A DNA stretch of 64,000 bases, from positions 62,001 to 126,000 of the forward strand of contig NZ_RHQM01000006.1 of the NCBI RefSeq assembly GCF_003935375.1, given 5' to 3'. Under the pieces are notes generated by a model. It worked only from the letters and a program-made list of their open reading frames with translations, was not told the DNA's origin and ran no database searches. Origin of the DNA: Stutzerimonas xanthomarina (GTDB lineage: Bacteria; Pseudomonadota; Gammaproteobacteria; Pseudomonadales; Pseudomonadaceae). Both the position numbers and the translations under genes were made by a program. Below, in pieces: positions 1-10,892 of this stretch. Position 1 is the first letter of the stretch, and every line of letters begins with the position of its first letter.

Positions 1-1
1 G

Positions 2-733
2 CAACGCGAGCTGAGGCCGCTGGTGGCGGCGCTCAACGGATTCACCGAGCGCCTGCGCGGCCAGTTCGAACGCCAGGCGCGTTTCATCGCCGATGCCTCC
101 CACGAGTTGCGCACGCCGCTGGCGGCGCTCAAGGCGCGGATCGAGCTGGGCCTGCGCGAAGCCGAACCGGCGGTCTGGCGCAGCACCCTGGAGGACGCCG
201 GACAGAGCACCGACAAGGTCATTCACCTGGCCAACCAGCTGCTCTCGCTGGCGCGCATCGAAAGCGGCGCGCAATCCATCGCCGAAGGCGGCGCGCAGCG
301 CCTGGACCTGTCGCAGCTGGCCCGCGAGCTGGGCCTGGCGATGGCCGCGCTGGCGCACAAGCGCGGCGTCGCCCTGGCGCTGGAGGCCGAGGCACCGGTA
401 TGGATCGACGGCGAGCCAACGCTGATCAGCGAACTGCTGAGCAACCTGCTGGACAACGCGCTGGCGCATACCGGCGACGGCGGCAACGTGGTGCTGCGCG
501 TGCTTGACGGCGCCGTGCTGGAGGTGGAGGACGACGGCCCGGGTATTCCGGCCGCCGAGCGCGATCGCGTCTTCGCGCGCTTCTACCGCCGCGACACCGG
601 CGGCCATGGTGCCGGCCTCGGGCTGGCCATCGTCGGCGAAATCGTCCGCGCCCATCGCGCCGAGATCAGCCTGGATCAGGGCGCTCTCGGCGGCCTGCTG
701 GTGCGGGTGCGGTTCATACCGGCTGTGGAGTAA
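2..733 (+). CDS. Sensor histidine kinase, C-terminal part (5' end outside window)
   Basis: The frame is open from base 2, so the sensor and membrane part lies upstream of the window. What is visible is a short linker, then a HisKA domain with the H-box DASHELRTPLAALK (phospho-accepting His), then a HATPase domain with the N-box LLDNALAHT, the G1 box EDDGPGIP and the G2 box GAGLGLAIV. It would autophosphorylate and pass phosphate to a response regulator, which is probably encoded upstream. The tail resembles QseC/TctE-like kinases. Its stop overlaps the convergent diguanylate cyclase gene by 20 bp. The family call is firm; the stimulus cannot be inferred. Confidence 0.9.
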   Translation, partial: QRELRPLVAALNGFTERLRGQFERQARFIADASHELRTPLAALKARIELGLREAEPAVWRSTLEDAGQSTDKVIHLANQLLSLARIESGAQSIAEGGAQRLDLSQLARELGLAMAALAHKRGVALALEAEAPVWIDGEPTLISELLSNLLDNALAHTGDGGNVVLRVLDGAVLEVEDDGPGIPAAERDRVFARFYRRDTGGHGAGLGLAIVGEIVRAHRAEISLDQGALGGLLVRVRFIPAVE

Positions 734-2645
734 CGGCCGGGTCGTCTTCGCTGATGCAGTTGCCGGGCGCCAGCACCACCTGGTCGCGACCAGCGTTCTT
801 GGCCTGATAGAGCGCCGCATCCGCCGCCGCTAGCAGATCGGCCGGCGCGACGAGCGAGGGGGTCAGCGTGGCTACGCCAAGGCTGATGGTCAGCGCCACC
901 GGCTGTTCGCCATGCTGCAGCTGCAGGTGCGCGATCGTGCAGCGGATCGATTCCGCCAGGGCGACGGCCTGTTCGGCGTCGAGCCCCGGCAGCAGGACGA
1001 CGAACTCCTCACCGCCATAGCGCGCCGCGACGTCGCCGGCGCGCTGGCAGTGGGCAGCGAGCACTGCCGCGACTTGGCGCAGGCACTCGTCACCGAAGGG
1101 GTGGCCGTAGCTGTCGTTGACCCGCTTGAAGTGATCGATATCGGCGAGCAACACCGACAGTGGGCTGCCGGCGCGCCGCGCGCGGCGGATTTCCTCGTCC
1201 AACAGACGATCGAAACGCCGGCGGTTGGCCAGCTGGGTCAGCGAATCGGTGGTGCTCAAGCGCATCAGTTCGGCATTCGCGGCTTCCAGGCCGTGGCGGA
1301 CTTCTTCCAGCGCACGGGTGCGTTCGTACACCCGCGCTTCGAGCACCTCGTTGGCGCGCAGTTGCAGGTCGAGCGCCTCCTGCTTGGCCTGCAAGCGCAG
1401 TGCGCGCTCCTCGGCCAGCGATTCCGAGGCGTGCAATGCCAGCTGCTGCGCGGCGATGCGCCGGTTGCGCTCGACGTTGATGCGCTCGGCCAGCGCCATG
1501 GATAGCAGCACGAACTCGGCGAACATGCCGATCAGCTGGCCATTCAGCGTCCAGGCATTGAGTGGCAAGGTGCCGTTGAGCGCCAGCAGGTTGACCACGG
1601 TGAAGCCGAGCAAGGTGCTCCAGGCGATGCTGAACAGCCGCGCGGACGGATTGCCGCGCATCCACAGGTTGAGCGTCACGGCCATGGTCACGACGCAGTG
1701 CAGCAGCGCGACGCTGTCCATGAACAGATAGCGCGCCAGGGTCGGTGCCAGCAGCAGCATGAGCACCGCCACACCCCAGTAGCCGGTCAGGCTGACGGAC
1801 ACCGCCCAGACCCAGCCGCCATAGCGGCGTATGCCGAGAAAGCGCAAGGCGAACAGCATCGGCGTGAAGAAGCACAGCGCCGCGGAAAGGCCGTAGAAGC
1901 GTGCCGACAGCTCGGGGATTTCCGGCCAGAGGTAGAGCTGGCCGAAGCCGGTAATGGTCAGCACGTAGAACACCGCGCTGAGCAGGTAAAGCACGTAGAG
2001 GAAGTAGCTGCCGTCGCGGGTGAAGATCAGCAGGCTGCAGTTGTACAGCACGATCACCAGGATGCCGCCGAAGAACAGGCTGACCAGCGTGACGTCGCGA
2101 AGCTTGCCCTCGATCAGCTGCTTTTCGTCGATCAGCTCCAGCGGCAGGGCGAGGGTTTCCCTGGCCTGCAGCTGCAGATAGACCACCGCTCGCTCGCCCG
2201 GCGGCAGCTCGAGTGGGTAGACGAAGTGATGATCGGCCAGCGGTCGGCTGCTCAGTGCCACGGCATCCCCGGCCAGCATGGATTGCCCCCAGCCGTCGCT
2301 GTCTGGGTAATACAGGCGCACCGCGACGCGGTCGAGCACCGGCCATTTCAGCAGCAGATACCAGCGCTTCGCGGCGTCGCCCGTGTTATGCAGCCGGAGG
2401 CGCAGCCAGGCACCGTCGCGCTGTTTGCCAAGGTTGGGTTTGTTCAGCCGCTGCCAGGGCAGATCGGCTGCGGCGATATGGGTGAAATCCGCGTCCGGCC
2501 TGCCCAGCAGGTATTCCACTGCGCCGACCTGCAGCGTCGCCGCCCCCCTCGTCTGCAGCACCGGCGATGGCTCAGCCGCCATCGCGTTGCCGGTCCAGGG
2601 CAGCAACGTCAGGCAGGCGACCATCAGCAGTAAGGCGCGCATCAT
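714..2645 (-). CDS. 7TM-DISM membrane diguanylate cyclase
   Basis: This is a multidomain signalling protein of about 643 residues. An N-terminal signal peptide (MMRALLLMVACLTLLPW) is followed by an extracytoplasmic 7TMR-DISMED2-like beta-rich domain (about 30-170), seven hydrophobic segments (about 190-400), a coiled coil (about 400-470) and a GGDEF domain. The active site reads RYGGEEF, and an RAGD inhibitory I-site lies five residues before it, so it should make c-di-GMP with product inhibition. The ATG at 2645 was chosen over an upstream in-frame start because it begins the signal peptide. The ligand is unknown; some DISM sensors bind carbohydrates. Confidence 0.9.
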   Translation of the reverse strand: MMRALLLMVACLTLLPWTGNAMAAEPSPVLQTRGAATLQVGAVEYLLGRPDADFTHIAAADLPWQRLNKPNLGKQRDGAWLRLRLHNTGDAAKRWYLLLKWPVLDRVAVRLYYPDSDGWGQSMLAGDAVALSSRPLADHHFVYPLELPPGERAVVYLQLQARETLALPLELIDEKQLIEGKLRDVTLVSLFFGGILVIVLYNCSLLIFTRDGSYFLYVLYLLSAVFYVLTITGFGQLYLWPEIPELSARFYGLSAALCFFTPMLFALRFLGIRRYGGWVWAVSVSLTGYWGVAVLMLLLAPTLARYLFMDSVALLHCVVTMAVTLNLWMRGNPSARLFSIAWSTLLGFTVVNLLALNGTLPLNAWTLNGQLIGMFAEFVLLSMALAERINVERNRRIAAQQLALHASESLAEERALRLQAKQEALDLQLRANEVLEARVYERTRALEEVRHGLEAANAELMRLSTTDSLTQLANRRRFDRLLDEEIRRARRAGSPLSVLLADIDHFKRVNDSYGHPFGDECLRQVAAVLAAHCQRAGDVAARYGGEEFVVLLPGLDAEQAVALAESIRCTIAHLQLQHGEQPVALTISLGVATLTPSLVAPADLLAAADAALYQAKNAGRDQVVLAPGNCISEDDPAVTPQPV

Positions 2646-2775
2646 GTGAATGCCTCGTCGGCGCGGCACTTGGCCAGCGAAGTGCCAGCCAACCGGCGTC
2701 ATTTAATAAGCGCCGACGAGTGCATGATGCCACCCTGATATCAGCCTGTCCCGTGCAGGCGACAGACTGCAGCAA

Positions 2776-4362
2776 TCACGCCCGCCGCCGCGCCCAGAAC
2801 TGTTGCACCAGCTCGAGCATGCCATCGGCCAGCTGGGCGACGCCGCAGGCGCTGCGCTGGCTGTGCAGACCGGTCGCAACGTGATTGTCCGAGCTGCCGC
2901 GGATGCTGACGATGCTCTGGGTGATCTCCTCGCTGGCCGAGCTTTGCTGATCCACCGCTGCGGCAATCTGGCTGCTCATGGCGCTGATCTCGTTGACCCG
3001 GCTGTTGATGCCGCCGAGCGAATGTTCGGCCTGGTCGGCATGGCTGACGCTGTGCTGCGCCTGCTCGCGGCTACGCTGCATGACGTCCACGGCCTGGCGC
3101 GCACCGGCCTGCAGCGAGCCGATCATGCTCTGGATATCGGTGGTCGCGCTGGATGTGCGCGATGCCAGCTGACGCACCTCGTCAGCCACCACAGCGAAGC
3201 CGCGGCCCTGATCGCCGGCACGCGCCGCTTCGATGGCGGCATTGAGCGCGAGCAGGTTGGTCTGCTCGGCAATGCTGTGAATCACCTCGAGCACGCGGCT
3301 GATTTCCTGGCTGTGGCTTTCGAGCTGGTGAATGACTTCGGCGGCCTGCTGGATGTCACCGGCCAGCCGCGTGATGCTGCTGCCGGTCAGGCCGACGATC
3401 TCCCGGCCGCTGGCCGCTTCGCTGTCCGCGCGGGCCGCCACTTCGGCCGTGCGCTGCGCGTTGAGGGCGACTTCCTGCACGCTGGCGGTCATCTGCCGAA
3501 TCGCCGTGGCAATCAGATCGGTTTCCTGCTGCTGGCGCGAGGCGCTTTCGGTACTGCCATGCATGGCACCGAGCAGGTCGCGGGCGTGGCTGCTGAGCTG
3601 GCGGCTGCAGTCGGCGATGCGCCCGACCATGGCTCCGGCTTCGGTTTCCAGCATCTTCATGGCAAAGGCTATCTCGCCGATCTCGTCGCGGCGTCCGGTG
3701 TAGATCAACTGGCTGACCGGGTTGTGGCCGATGCGCCGCGCCTGTTGCGCCAGCTGCGTCAGCGGCGCGAGTGCCAGCGCCGCCAAGCCAGTGGCCACCG
3801 CACCGCCTAGCACGACCGCGGCGGCACCGGCAGCCAGCGGCGCACCGAGCAGCAACGCGCCGAGCGCCGCGCCTGCGGCACTGCCGAGGCCAGCCAGCAG
3901 CGCTACCCGGCCACGCAACCCGAGCCGCGAAGCGCGCAGTGCGCCTGCGGCACGGCCCTCGCGCAGGCGTGCGTAAAGCGCCTCGGCGGCGCGAATCTGT
4001 TCGGGCTGCGCGCGGGTCCGCACCGACTGGTATTCGACGACCTTGCCGTCGCGGCCGACGGGTGTGGCGAACGCGCTGACCCAGTAGTGATCGCCGTTCT
4101 TGCAGCGGTTCTTGACGATGCCCATCCACGAGCGGTTCGCCTGCAGCGTCTGCCAGAGATCGGCGAACGCGGCTTCGGGCATGTCGGGGTGGCGCACGAG
4201 ATTGTGCGGCTCACCGAGCAGCTCGTCTTCGCTGAAGCCGGAAATCGCCACGAAATCCGGATTGGCGTAAGTGATGGTGCCGTTCAGGTTGGTGGTGGAC
4301 AGGATGTTCGCCGTCTCGCCGACCGTGACTTCGCTGTCGTTGACGGGAAGGTTGGTGCGCAT
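2776..4362 (-). CDS. PAS-containing methyl-accepting chemotaxis protein (Aer-like), copy 1
   Basis: The protein has 528 residues. A PAS domain (about 10-125, with NLVRHPDMP and [12 protein letters not shown] as in Aer-type redox sensors) is followed by a hydrophobic hairpin anchor (about 150-205), a HAMP-like stretch and a cytoplasmic signalling domain with the canonical tip [13 protein letters not shown]. The architecture predicts energy taxis through FAD-bound PAS, with the PAS domain in the cytoplasm. The start is preceded by AAGGA. It is paralogous to the receptor at 4950-6533, and both end in W-x-RRR. The cofactor is inferred from family resemblance only. Confidence 0.9.
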   Translation of the reverse strand: MRTNLPVNDSEVTVGETANILSTTNLNGTITYANPDFVAISGFSEDELLGEPHNLVRHPDMPEAAFADLWQTLQANRSWMGIVKNRCKNGDHYWVSAFATPVGRDGKVVEYQSVRTRAQPEQIRAAEALYARLREGRAAGALRASRLGLRGRVALLAGLGSAAGAALGALLLGAPLAAGAAAVVLGGAVATGLAALALAPLTQLAQQARRIGHNPVSQLIYTGRRDEIGEIAFAMKMLETEAGAMVGRIADCSRQLSSHARDLLGAMHGSTESASRQQQETDLIATAIRQMTASVQEVALNAQRTAEVAARADSEAASGREIVGLTGSSITRLAGDIQQAAEVIHQLESHSQEISRVLEVIHSIAEQTNLLALNAAIEAARAGDQGRGFAVVADEVRQLASRTSSATTDIQSMIGSLQAGARQAVDVMQRSREQAQHSVSHADQAEHSLGGINSRVNEISAMSSQIAAAVDQQSSASEEITQSIVSIRGSSDNHVATGLHSQRSACGVAQLADGMLELVQQFWARRRA

Positions 4363-4485
4363 AAACAGATCTTCCTTGGAAATGGGGTCTGAGTACGCGA
4401 GGCAGGTTCGGCGCCGCTTCTGTTGGCAGCGCTCGCATGGATGCGGCGGACATCCTTGTACAGGAGGCCGGTTACGGTTTGGCGA

Positions 4486-4650
4486 TCAGCGCTCGTCCTT
4501 CTCTCCCGTGTCGGTTTCCAGTTGCTCGAGCAGTTCAATCAGGCGCCGGCGCAGCTGGCCGAGCTCGCGCGATTTGAACGAGCGTCGCGTGCGTTCCAGT
4601 ACCTGAATGGTTTCTTCCAGCGCAGTGCGCAGCGTCTCTTCGGTCAGCAT
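4486..4650 (-). CDS. Small helical protein of unknown function (54 aa)
   Basis: I do not recognise this family. The short, charged, fully helical sequence starts MLTEETLRTALEETIQV and is rich in Leu, Glu and Arg. It has no membrane segment and no cysteines. An in-frame GTG at 4674 would add eight residues; the ATG at 4650 fits the helical pattern better. It lies between the two chemoreceptor genes in the same orientation, 123 bp before the next start, and follows a strong intrinsic terminator, so it probably has its own promoter or depends on readthrough. Confidence 0.5.
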   Translation of the reverse strand: MLTEETLRTALEETIQVLERTRRSFKSRELGQLRRRLIELLEQLETDTGEKDER

Positions 4651-4728
4651 TGATTCATCTTTTCGTGCAAGCACATGCAGGTTGAGTGCCGATCTCTGTC
4701 AGGGCGCGCCTTGCAGCGAAACGAGCCC

Positions 4729-4783
4729 AAAAAAAAAGGCGCCAGCCGTGGTGCACCCCCAAGGGAATGTCACGGCTGGCGCC
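4729..4783 (-). terminator. Intrinsic terminator between chemoreceptor 2 and the 54-aa ORF
   Basis: A perfect 13-bp stem (4738-4750 with 4771-4783, GGCGCCAGCCGTG) has a 20-nt loop and is followed on the minus strand by nine consecutive U. It sits about 165 bp beyond the stop of the gene at 4950. A CAGG/CCTG hairpin precedes it in the transcript. A similar arrangement recurs at 6716-6766. Confidence 0.85.
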
Positions 4784-4949
4784 TTAGCTATCAGGTCCGG
4801 TTGTCCTGAGCGGTAAAGCAGCTTTCGCAGCATGCGAAACTAGTGGCATTTTGCCTTTACGCGCGCAGCGTAACAAGCCCGGCGCAGACGGCGTAGGCAA
4901 CATGCCGCGCCCTCTCCAGCACGCACCATTTCGGGGCATCGGCAGGCCT

Positions 4950-6533
4950 TCAGCCGCGCCGCCGCGTCCAGAATTGCTGCACCAACATCTCCATGCTGCT
5001 CGCCAGCTCGGCGACGCCCGACGCGCTCTGCCGGCTGCGCAGGCCGCTCTCCACATGCTGATCGGAGCCGCCGCGAATGCTGACGATGTTCTGGTTGATG
5101 TTCTCGCTGACCGCGCTCTGCTGCTCGACGGCCGCGGCGATCTGTATGCTCATCGCGCTGATCTCGTTGACCCGGCTGTTGATGCCCTGCAGCGAGCGCG
5201 CCGCCTGGGCCGCATGTTCGACGCTCTGCATGGCCTGCTCGCGGCTGCGCTGCATGACCTCCACCGCCTGCCGTGCCCCGCCCTGCAGCGCGCCGATCAT
5301 GCTGTTGATCTCCTGGGTCGACTGCTGGGTCCGCGATGCCAGGCTGCGTACTTCATCGGCGACCACGGCAAAGCCACGGCCCTGCTCGCCGGCCCGCGCC
5401 GCCTCGATGGCGGCGTTCCGCGCCAGCAGGTTGGTCTGCTCGGCGATGCCGCGAATGACGTCGAGCACCTTGGTGATGTCATTGCTGTGCGCCTCCAGCT
5501 CATGAATCACGTCGCCGGCCTGCTGGATGTCCTGCGCCAGTCGGCCGATGGCCGCCCCGGTACGGTTGACCACCTCGGTGCCGGTCGCCGCTTCGCTGTC
5601 CGCGCGGCTGGCTGCCTCGGCGGTGCGCTGGGCGTTGCTTGCCACTTCCTGCACGCTGACCGCCATCTGGTTGATCGCCGTGGCGACCTGATCGGTTTCG
5701 CTTTGCTGGCGTGCAGCGCTCTGCGTGCTGCTGTCCATCGCACCGAGCAGTTCGTGGGCATGCTGGCTGAGTTGACGCGAGGCATCACCGATACGGCCGA
5801 CCATGGCGCCGGCCTCGGTTTCCAGCATCTTCATGGCAAAGGCGATCTGGCCGAATTCATCACGCCGGCCGGCATAGACCAGCTGCCCCACCGGGTTGTC
5901 ACCGACCCTGCGTGCCTGCTCGGCGAGGCGCTGCAGCGGTGCCAGCGCGACATAGGCCATTGCACCTGCGCCCAGCACGGCGGCAGCGGCGGTGACCAGT
6001 GCAGCGATCAGACCCGCTCCAGCCAGCAGCGCGCCGACCACGCACGGCGCGGCACCCAGCGCCGCCAGAAGCGCGACGCGACTGCGGGCGCTCAGCGGTG
6101 CACGACGCAACGCAGGCGGCGGACGCTTGTTGCGCAACTGCGCGTACAGCTGCTCGGCGGCTGCGATCTGAGCCGGCGCGGGCTTGGTGCGTACCGATTG
6201 GTATTCGACGACCCGACCGTTGCGGCTGATCGGCGTGACGAACGCGCTGACCCAGTAGTGATCGCCGTTCTTGCAGCGGTTTTTCACCATACCCATCCAT
6301 GAGCTACCGCCGCGTACGCTCGACCACAGGTCGGCGAAGGCCTCGGTGGGCATGTCCGGGTGGCGGACGATGTTGTGGTGCTGACCAAGCAGCTCGCTTT
6401 CCTCGAAGACGCTGATCTTGATGAAGTCCGGATTCACATAGGTGATGTCACCGTTGAGATCCGTGGTGGAGAGAATATTGGCGGTGTCGCTGATGGAAAC
6501 GTCGCGGCCAGTGACCGGCAGGTTCATGCGCAT
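4950..6533 (-). CDS. PAS-containing methyl-accepting chemotaxis protein (Aer-like), copy 2
   Basis: The 527-residue paralog of the receptor at 2776-4362 has the same plan: PAS (about 10-125, with NIVRHPDMP), a hydrophobic anchor (about 150-205), HAMP-like linker and signalling domain. The start at 6533 (MRMNLPVTG) aligns with the paralog start; an upstream GTG at 6578 was rejected. Residue 372 in the hyperconserved signalling tip is Arg (codon at 5418-5420), giving [14 protein letters not shown] where the paralog and nearly all receptors have Leu. It may be an altered-output receptor. Confidence 0.9.
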   Translation of the reverse strand: MRMNLPVTGRDVSISDTANILSTTDLNGDITYVNPDFIKISVFEESELLGQHHNIVRHPDMPTEAFADLWSSVRGGSSWMGMVKNRCKNGDHYWVSAFVTPISRNGRVVEYQSVRTKPAPAQIAAAEQLYAQLRNKRPPPALRRAPLSARSRVALLAALGAAPCVVGALLAGAGLIAALVTAAAAVLGAGAMAYVALAPLQRLAEQARRVGDNPVGQLVYAGRRDEFGQIAFAMKMLETEAGAMVGRIGDASRQLSQHAHELLGAMDSSTQSAARQQSETDQVATAINQMAVSVQEVASNAQRTAEAASRADSEAATGTEVVNRTGAAIGRLAQDIQQAGDVIHELEAHSNDITKVLDVIRGIAEQTNLLARNAAIEAARAGEQGRGFAVVADEVRSLASRTQQSTQEINSMIGALQGGARQAVEVMQRSREQAMQSVEHAAQAARSLQGINSRVNEISAMSIQIAAAVEQQSAVSENINQNIVSIRGGSDQHVESGLRSRQSASGVAELASSMEMLVQQFWTRRRG

Positions 6534-6715
6534 GGTGGTCTCGTGAACAAGGCAAAGCGTGTTGTTCTTCTCCGCCACGGACGTCTCGGTCGATGCACCT
6601 TTTCAGTACCCCGTGCAGTCCCTGCCAATATCGCCACCCTGCGGTGATCGCTCCTTGCTGCGGACGGCCCAGCGGGTCGTTTGTATCGGTTTTTTTAGCG
6701 CCGAAGACGGGCACG

Positions 6716-6766
6716 AAAAAAGCGCCAGCATTGATCCACCCCTCTGGATGGCCCCTGATGGCGCTT
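6716..6766 (-). terminator. Intrinsic terminator upstream of chemoreceptor 2, possible small RNA 3' end
   Basis: An outer stem AAGCGCCA/TGGCGCTT (6720-6727 with 6759-6766) encloses an inner hairpin ATCCA/TGGAT (6734-6738 with 6745-6749), followed on the minus strand by a U run. It lies about 180 bp before the start at 6533, so it ends an upstream transcript rather than the chemoreceptor gene. No ORF with coding character precedes it. A perfect AGTCTCC/GGAGACT hairpin and a CAGG/CCTG hairpin lie just upstream on the same strand. Confidence 0.7.
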
Positions 6767-7142
6767 CAGTCGGCAGGCCCGTGGTCCTGTCCGATCAGCA
6801 AGTCTCCTCGCCTGGAGACTGATGTAAGATTGATATCATCGATCTCGACTAGCAATGCGACTGAAGTCCTACTCCGCCGGTCGGCTTTTACACAGGCATG
6901 GCAGTAGGCCACTAACACTGTACAGATAATACATGCTGTACAGCATGCGTACATAAAAATATGGCGCCGCTCGCGCAACCCTTCTGTCGTCATCCGGTCC
7001 TAGCATTGGGGCGCAACGCTTGCCCGGATCGACATGGCAGGTCCGCAGGCTGTTACCAACGCGGTCGCCTGCTAGACTCAAGTTCCGCGCAGACTCACAA
7101 GGGATGCCGGGAATCCGAAAACAACCAAAAAGGAGTGCATCC
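6767..7142. other. Intergenic region before the TAXI-TRAP genes
   Basis: This is part of a 609-bp gap between divergent genes (6534-7142). I see no credible ORF. It contains hairpins on the minus strand (6767-6830) feeding the terminator at 6716-6766, and an AT-richer patch with two CTGTACAG octamers. The last 20 bp hold AAGGAG, the ribosome site for the solute-binding protein gene. Confidence 0.5.
6918..6946. promoter_or_regulatory. Candidate operator: two CTGTACAG palindromes
   Basis: Two identical self-complementary octamers CTGTACAG lie at 6918-6925 and 6936-6943, 18 bp centre to centre. The second extends to the 14-bp perfect palindrome ATGCTGTACAGCAT (6933-6946). The position, about 200 bp before the TAXI gene in the least GC-rich stretch nearby, suits a dimeric repressor or activator. 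The regulator is not identified. Confidence 0.4.
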
Positions 7143-8108
7143 ATGAAAGGCAAATCCTTGGCATGGATCTTTACCGCTGCTCTGGCGGGAACCGGCCTGA
7201 GCGCAGTGGCACAGGCGCAAGAGAAGTTCGTCACCATCGGCACGGGTGGCCAGACCGGCGTTTATTACGTTGCCGGGCAATCGATCTGCCGCTTCGTCAA
7301 CCGCAACGCGGAAAACATCAAGTGCAACGCGCCGGCGAGCGGCGGCGGCGTGGCCAACGTCAACGGCCTGCGCAGCGGTGAGTTCAACTTCGGCATCATG
7401 CAGTCGGACCATCAGTACAAGGCGATGGAAGGCGTGGCGCCGTTCGAGAAAGAAGGCAAGATGGACGACATCCGTGCCGTCTTCTCGCTGCAGAGCGAAG
7501 TCTTCACCGTGCTGGCGCGTCGCGACGCCAACATCAAGGGCCTGGATGATCTGAAGGGCAAGCGCGTCAACATCGGCAACCCCGGTTCTGGCCAGCGCGA
7601 CACCCTCGAAGAAATCATGAAGGAAAAGGGCTGGGACAAGTCGGCCTTCTCCCTCGCCGCCGAACTGAAGCCGGCCGAACAGGCCAGCGCTCTGGGCGAC
7701 AACAACATCGACGCCATGACCTACTTCGTCGGTCATCCGAATGGCGCCATCCAGGAAGCCACCACCACCGTCGATGCAGTTCTGGTGCCGATCACCGGCC
7801 CGGAAATCGACAAGCTGCTGGCTGCCAAGAGCTACTACACCAAGGCTGAGATCCCTGGCGGCCTGTACAAGGGCAACGACCAGCCGACGCAGTCCATCGG
7901 TGGCAAAGCCGTGCTGTCCACTACTGCCAAGGTCGATGCCGAAGTGGTCTACCAGCTGGTGAAGTCGGTGTTCGAGAACATCGAGCGCTTCCAGCGTCTG
8001 CACCCGGCATTCAAGGATCTCAAGCCGGAAGAGATGATCGAAGTCGGCCTGAGCGCGCCGCTGCATGAAGGCGCCGAGCGTTACTACAAGGAACGCGGCT
8101 GGCTGTAA
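7143..8108 (+). CDS. TAXI-family TRAP transporter solute-binding protein
   Basis: The 321-residue periplasmic protein starts with a signal peptide (MKGKSLAWIFTAALAGTGLSAVAQAQ, cleavage after AQA). The mature start KFVTIGTGGQTGVYYVAGQ is typical of the TAXI subfamily. The ATG at 7143 has AAGGAG 7 bp upstream and begins the signal peptide, so upstream in-frame starts were dropped. It delivers substrate to the fused permease 120 bp downstream. TAXI substrates are usually small organic acids or amino acids; none can be assigned here. Confidence 0.92.
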   Translation: MKGKSLAWIFTAALAGTGLSAVAQAQEKFVTIGTGGQTGVYYVAGQSICRFVNRNAENIKCNAPASGGGVANVNGLRSGEFNFGIMQSDHQYKAMEGVAPFEKEGKMDDIRAVFSLQSEVFTVLARRDANIKGLDDLKGKRVNIGNPGSGQRDTLEEIMKEKGWDKSAFSLAAELKPAEQASALGDNNIDAMTYFVGHPNGAIQEATTTVDAVLVPITGPEIDKLLAAKSYYTKAEIPGGLYKGNDQPTQSIGGKAVLSTTAKVDAEVVYQLVKSVFENIERFQRLHPAFKDLKPEEMIEVGLSAPLHEGAERYYKERGWL

Positions 8109-8228
8109 GGCTCAGCGGGGCCGCGTCGCGGATGCGGCCCTGAACGTCGATGCCTTAGCCGAAAACCCGTGCGCCGTATGGCCACGGGTTTTCGCGGTTC
8201 CGTTACCTGAAAAAACAGGCCTCAATTC

Positions 8229-10781
<2,553 letters not shown>

Positions 10782-10799
10782 CTGCAGTCGCTGCAAGAC

Positions 10800-10840
10800 A
10801 AACCCCGGCCACAGGACATGTGGTCGGGGTTTCTTTTTTT
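10800..10840 (+). terminator. Intrinsic terminator after TRAP permease
   Basis: A near-perfect stem of about 13 bp (AACCCCGGCCACA with TGTGGTCGGGGTT) with a 5-nt loop is followed by TTCTTTTTTT. It ends the TAXI-TRAP transcript and may also act on the convergent gene at 10893. Confidence 0.9.
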
Positions 10841-10892
10841 AAGCGCTATAAACGCCCGTCAGATTCGGAGCCGGGCAGTGCGCGGCTTCGGC

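Noticed and set aside
4851..6302. Plus-strand open frame opposite chemoreceptor 2
   Set aside because: Antisense of a clear PAS-MCP gene; no protein-like pattern.
6716..6860. RsmY/RsmZ-type small RNA
   Set aside because: Some GGA motifs exist, but they are few and not displayed in repeated hairpin loops, and no GacA upstream element was found.
6918..6946. LexA box
   Set aside because: The sequence has CTGTACAG repeats but no CTG-N10-CAG arrangement, so it is not a LexA site.
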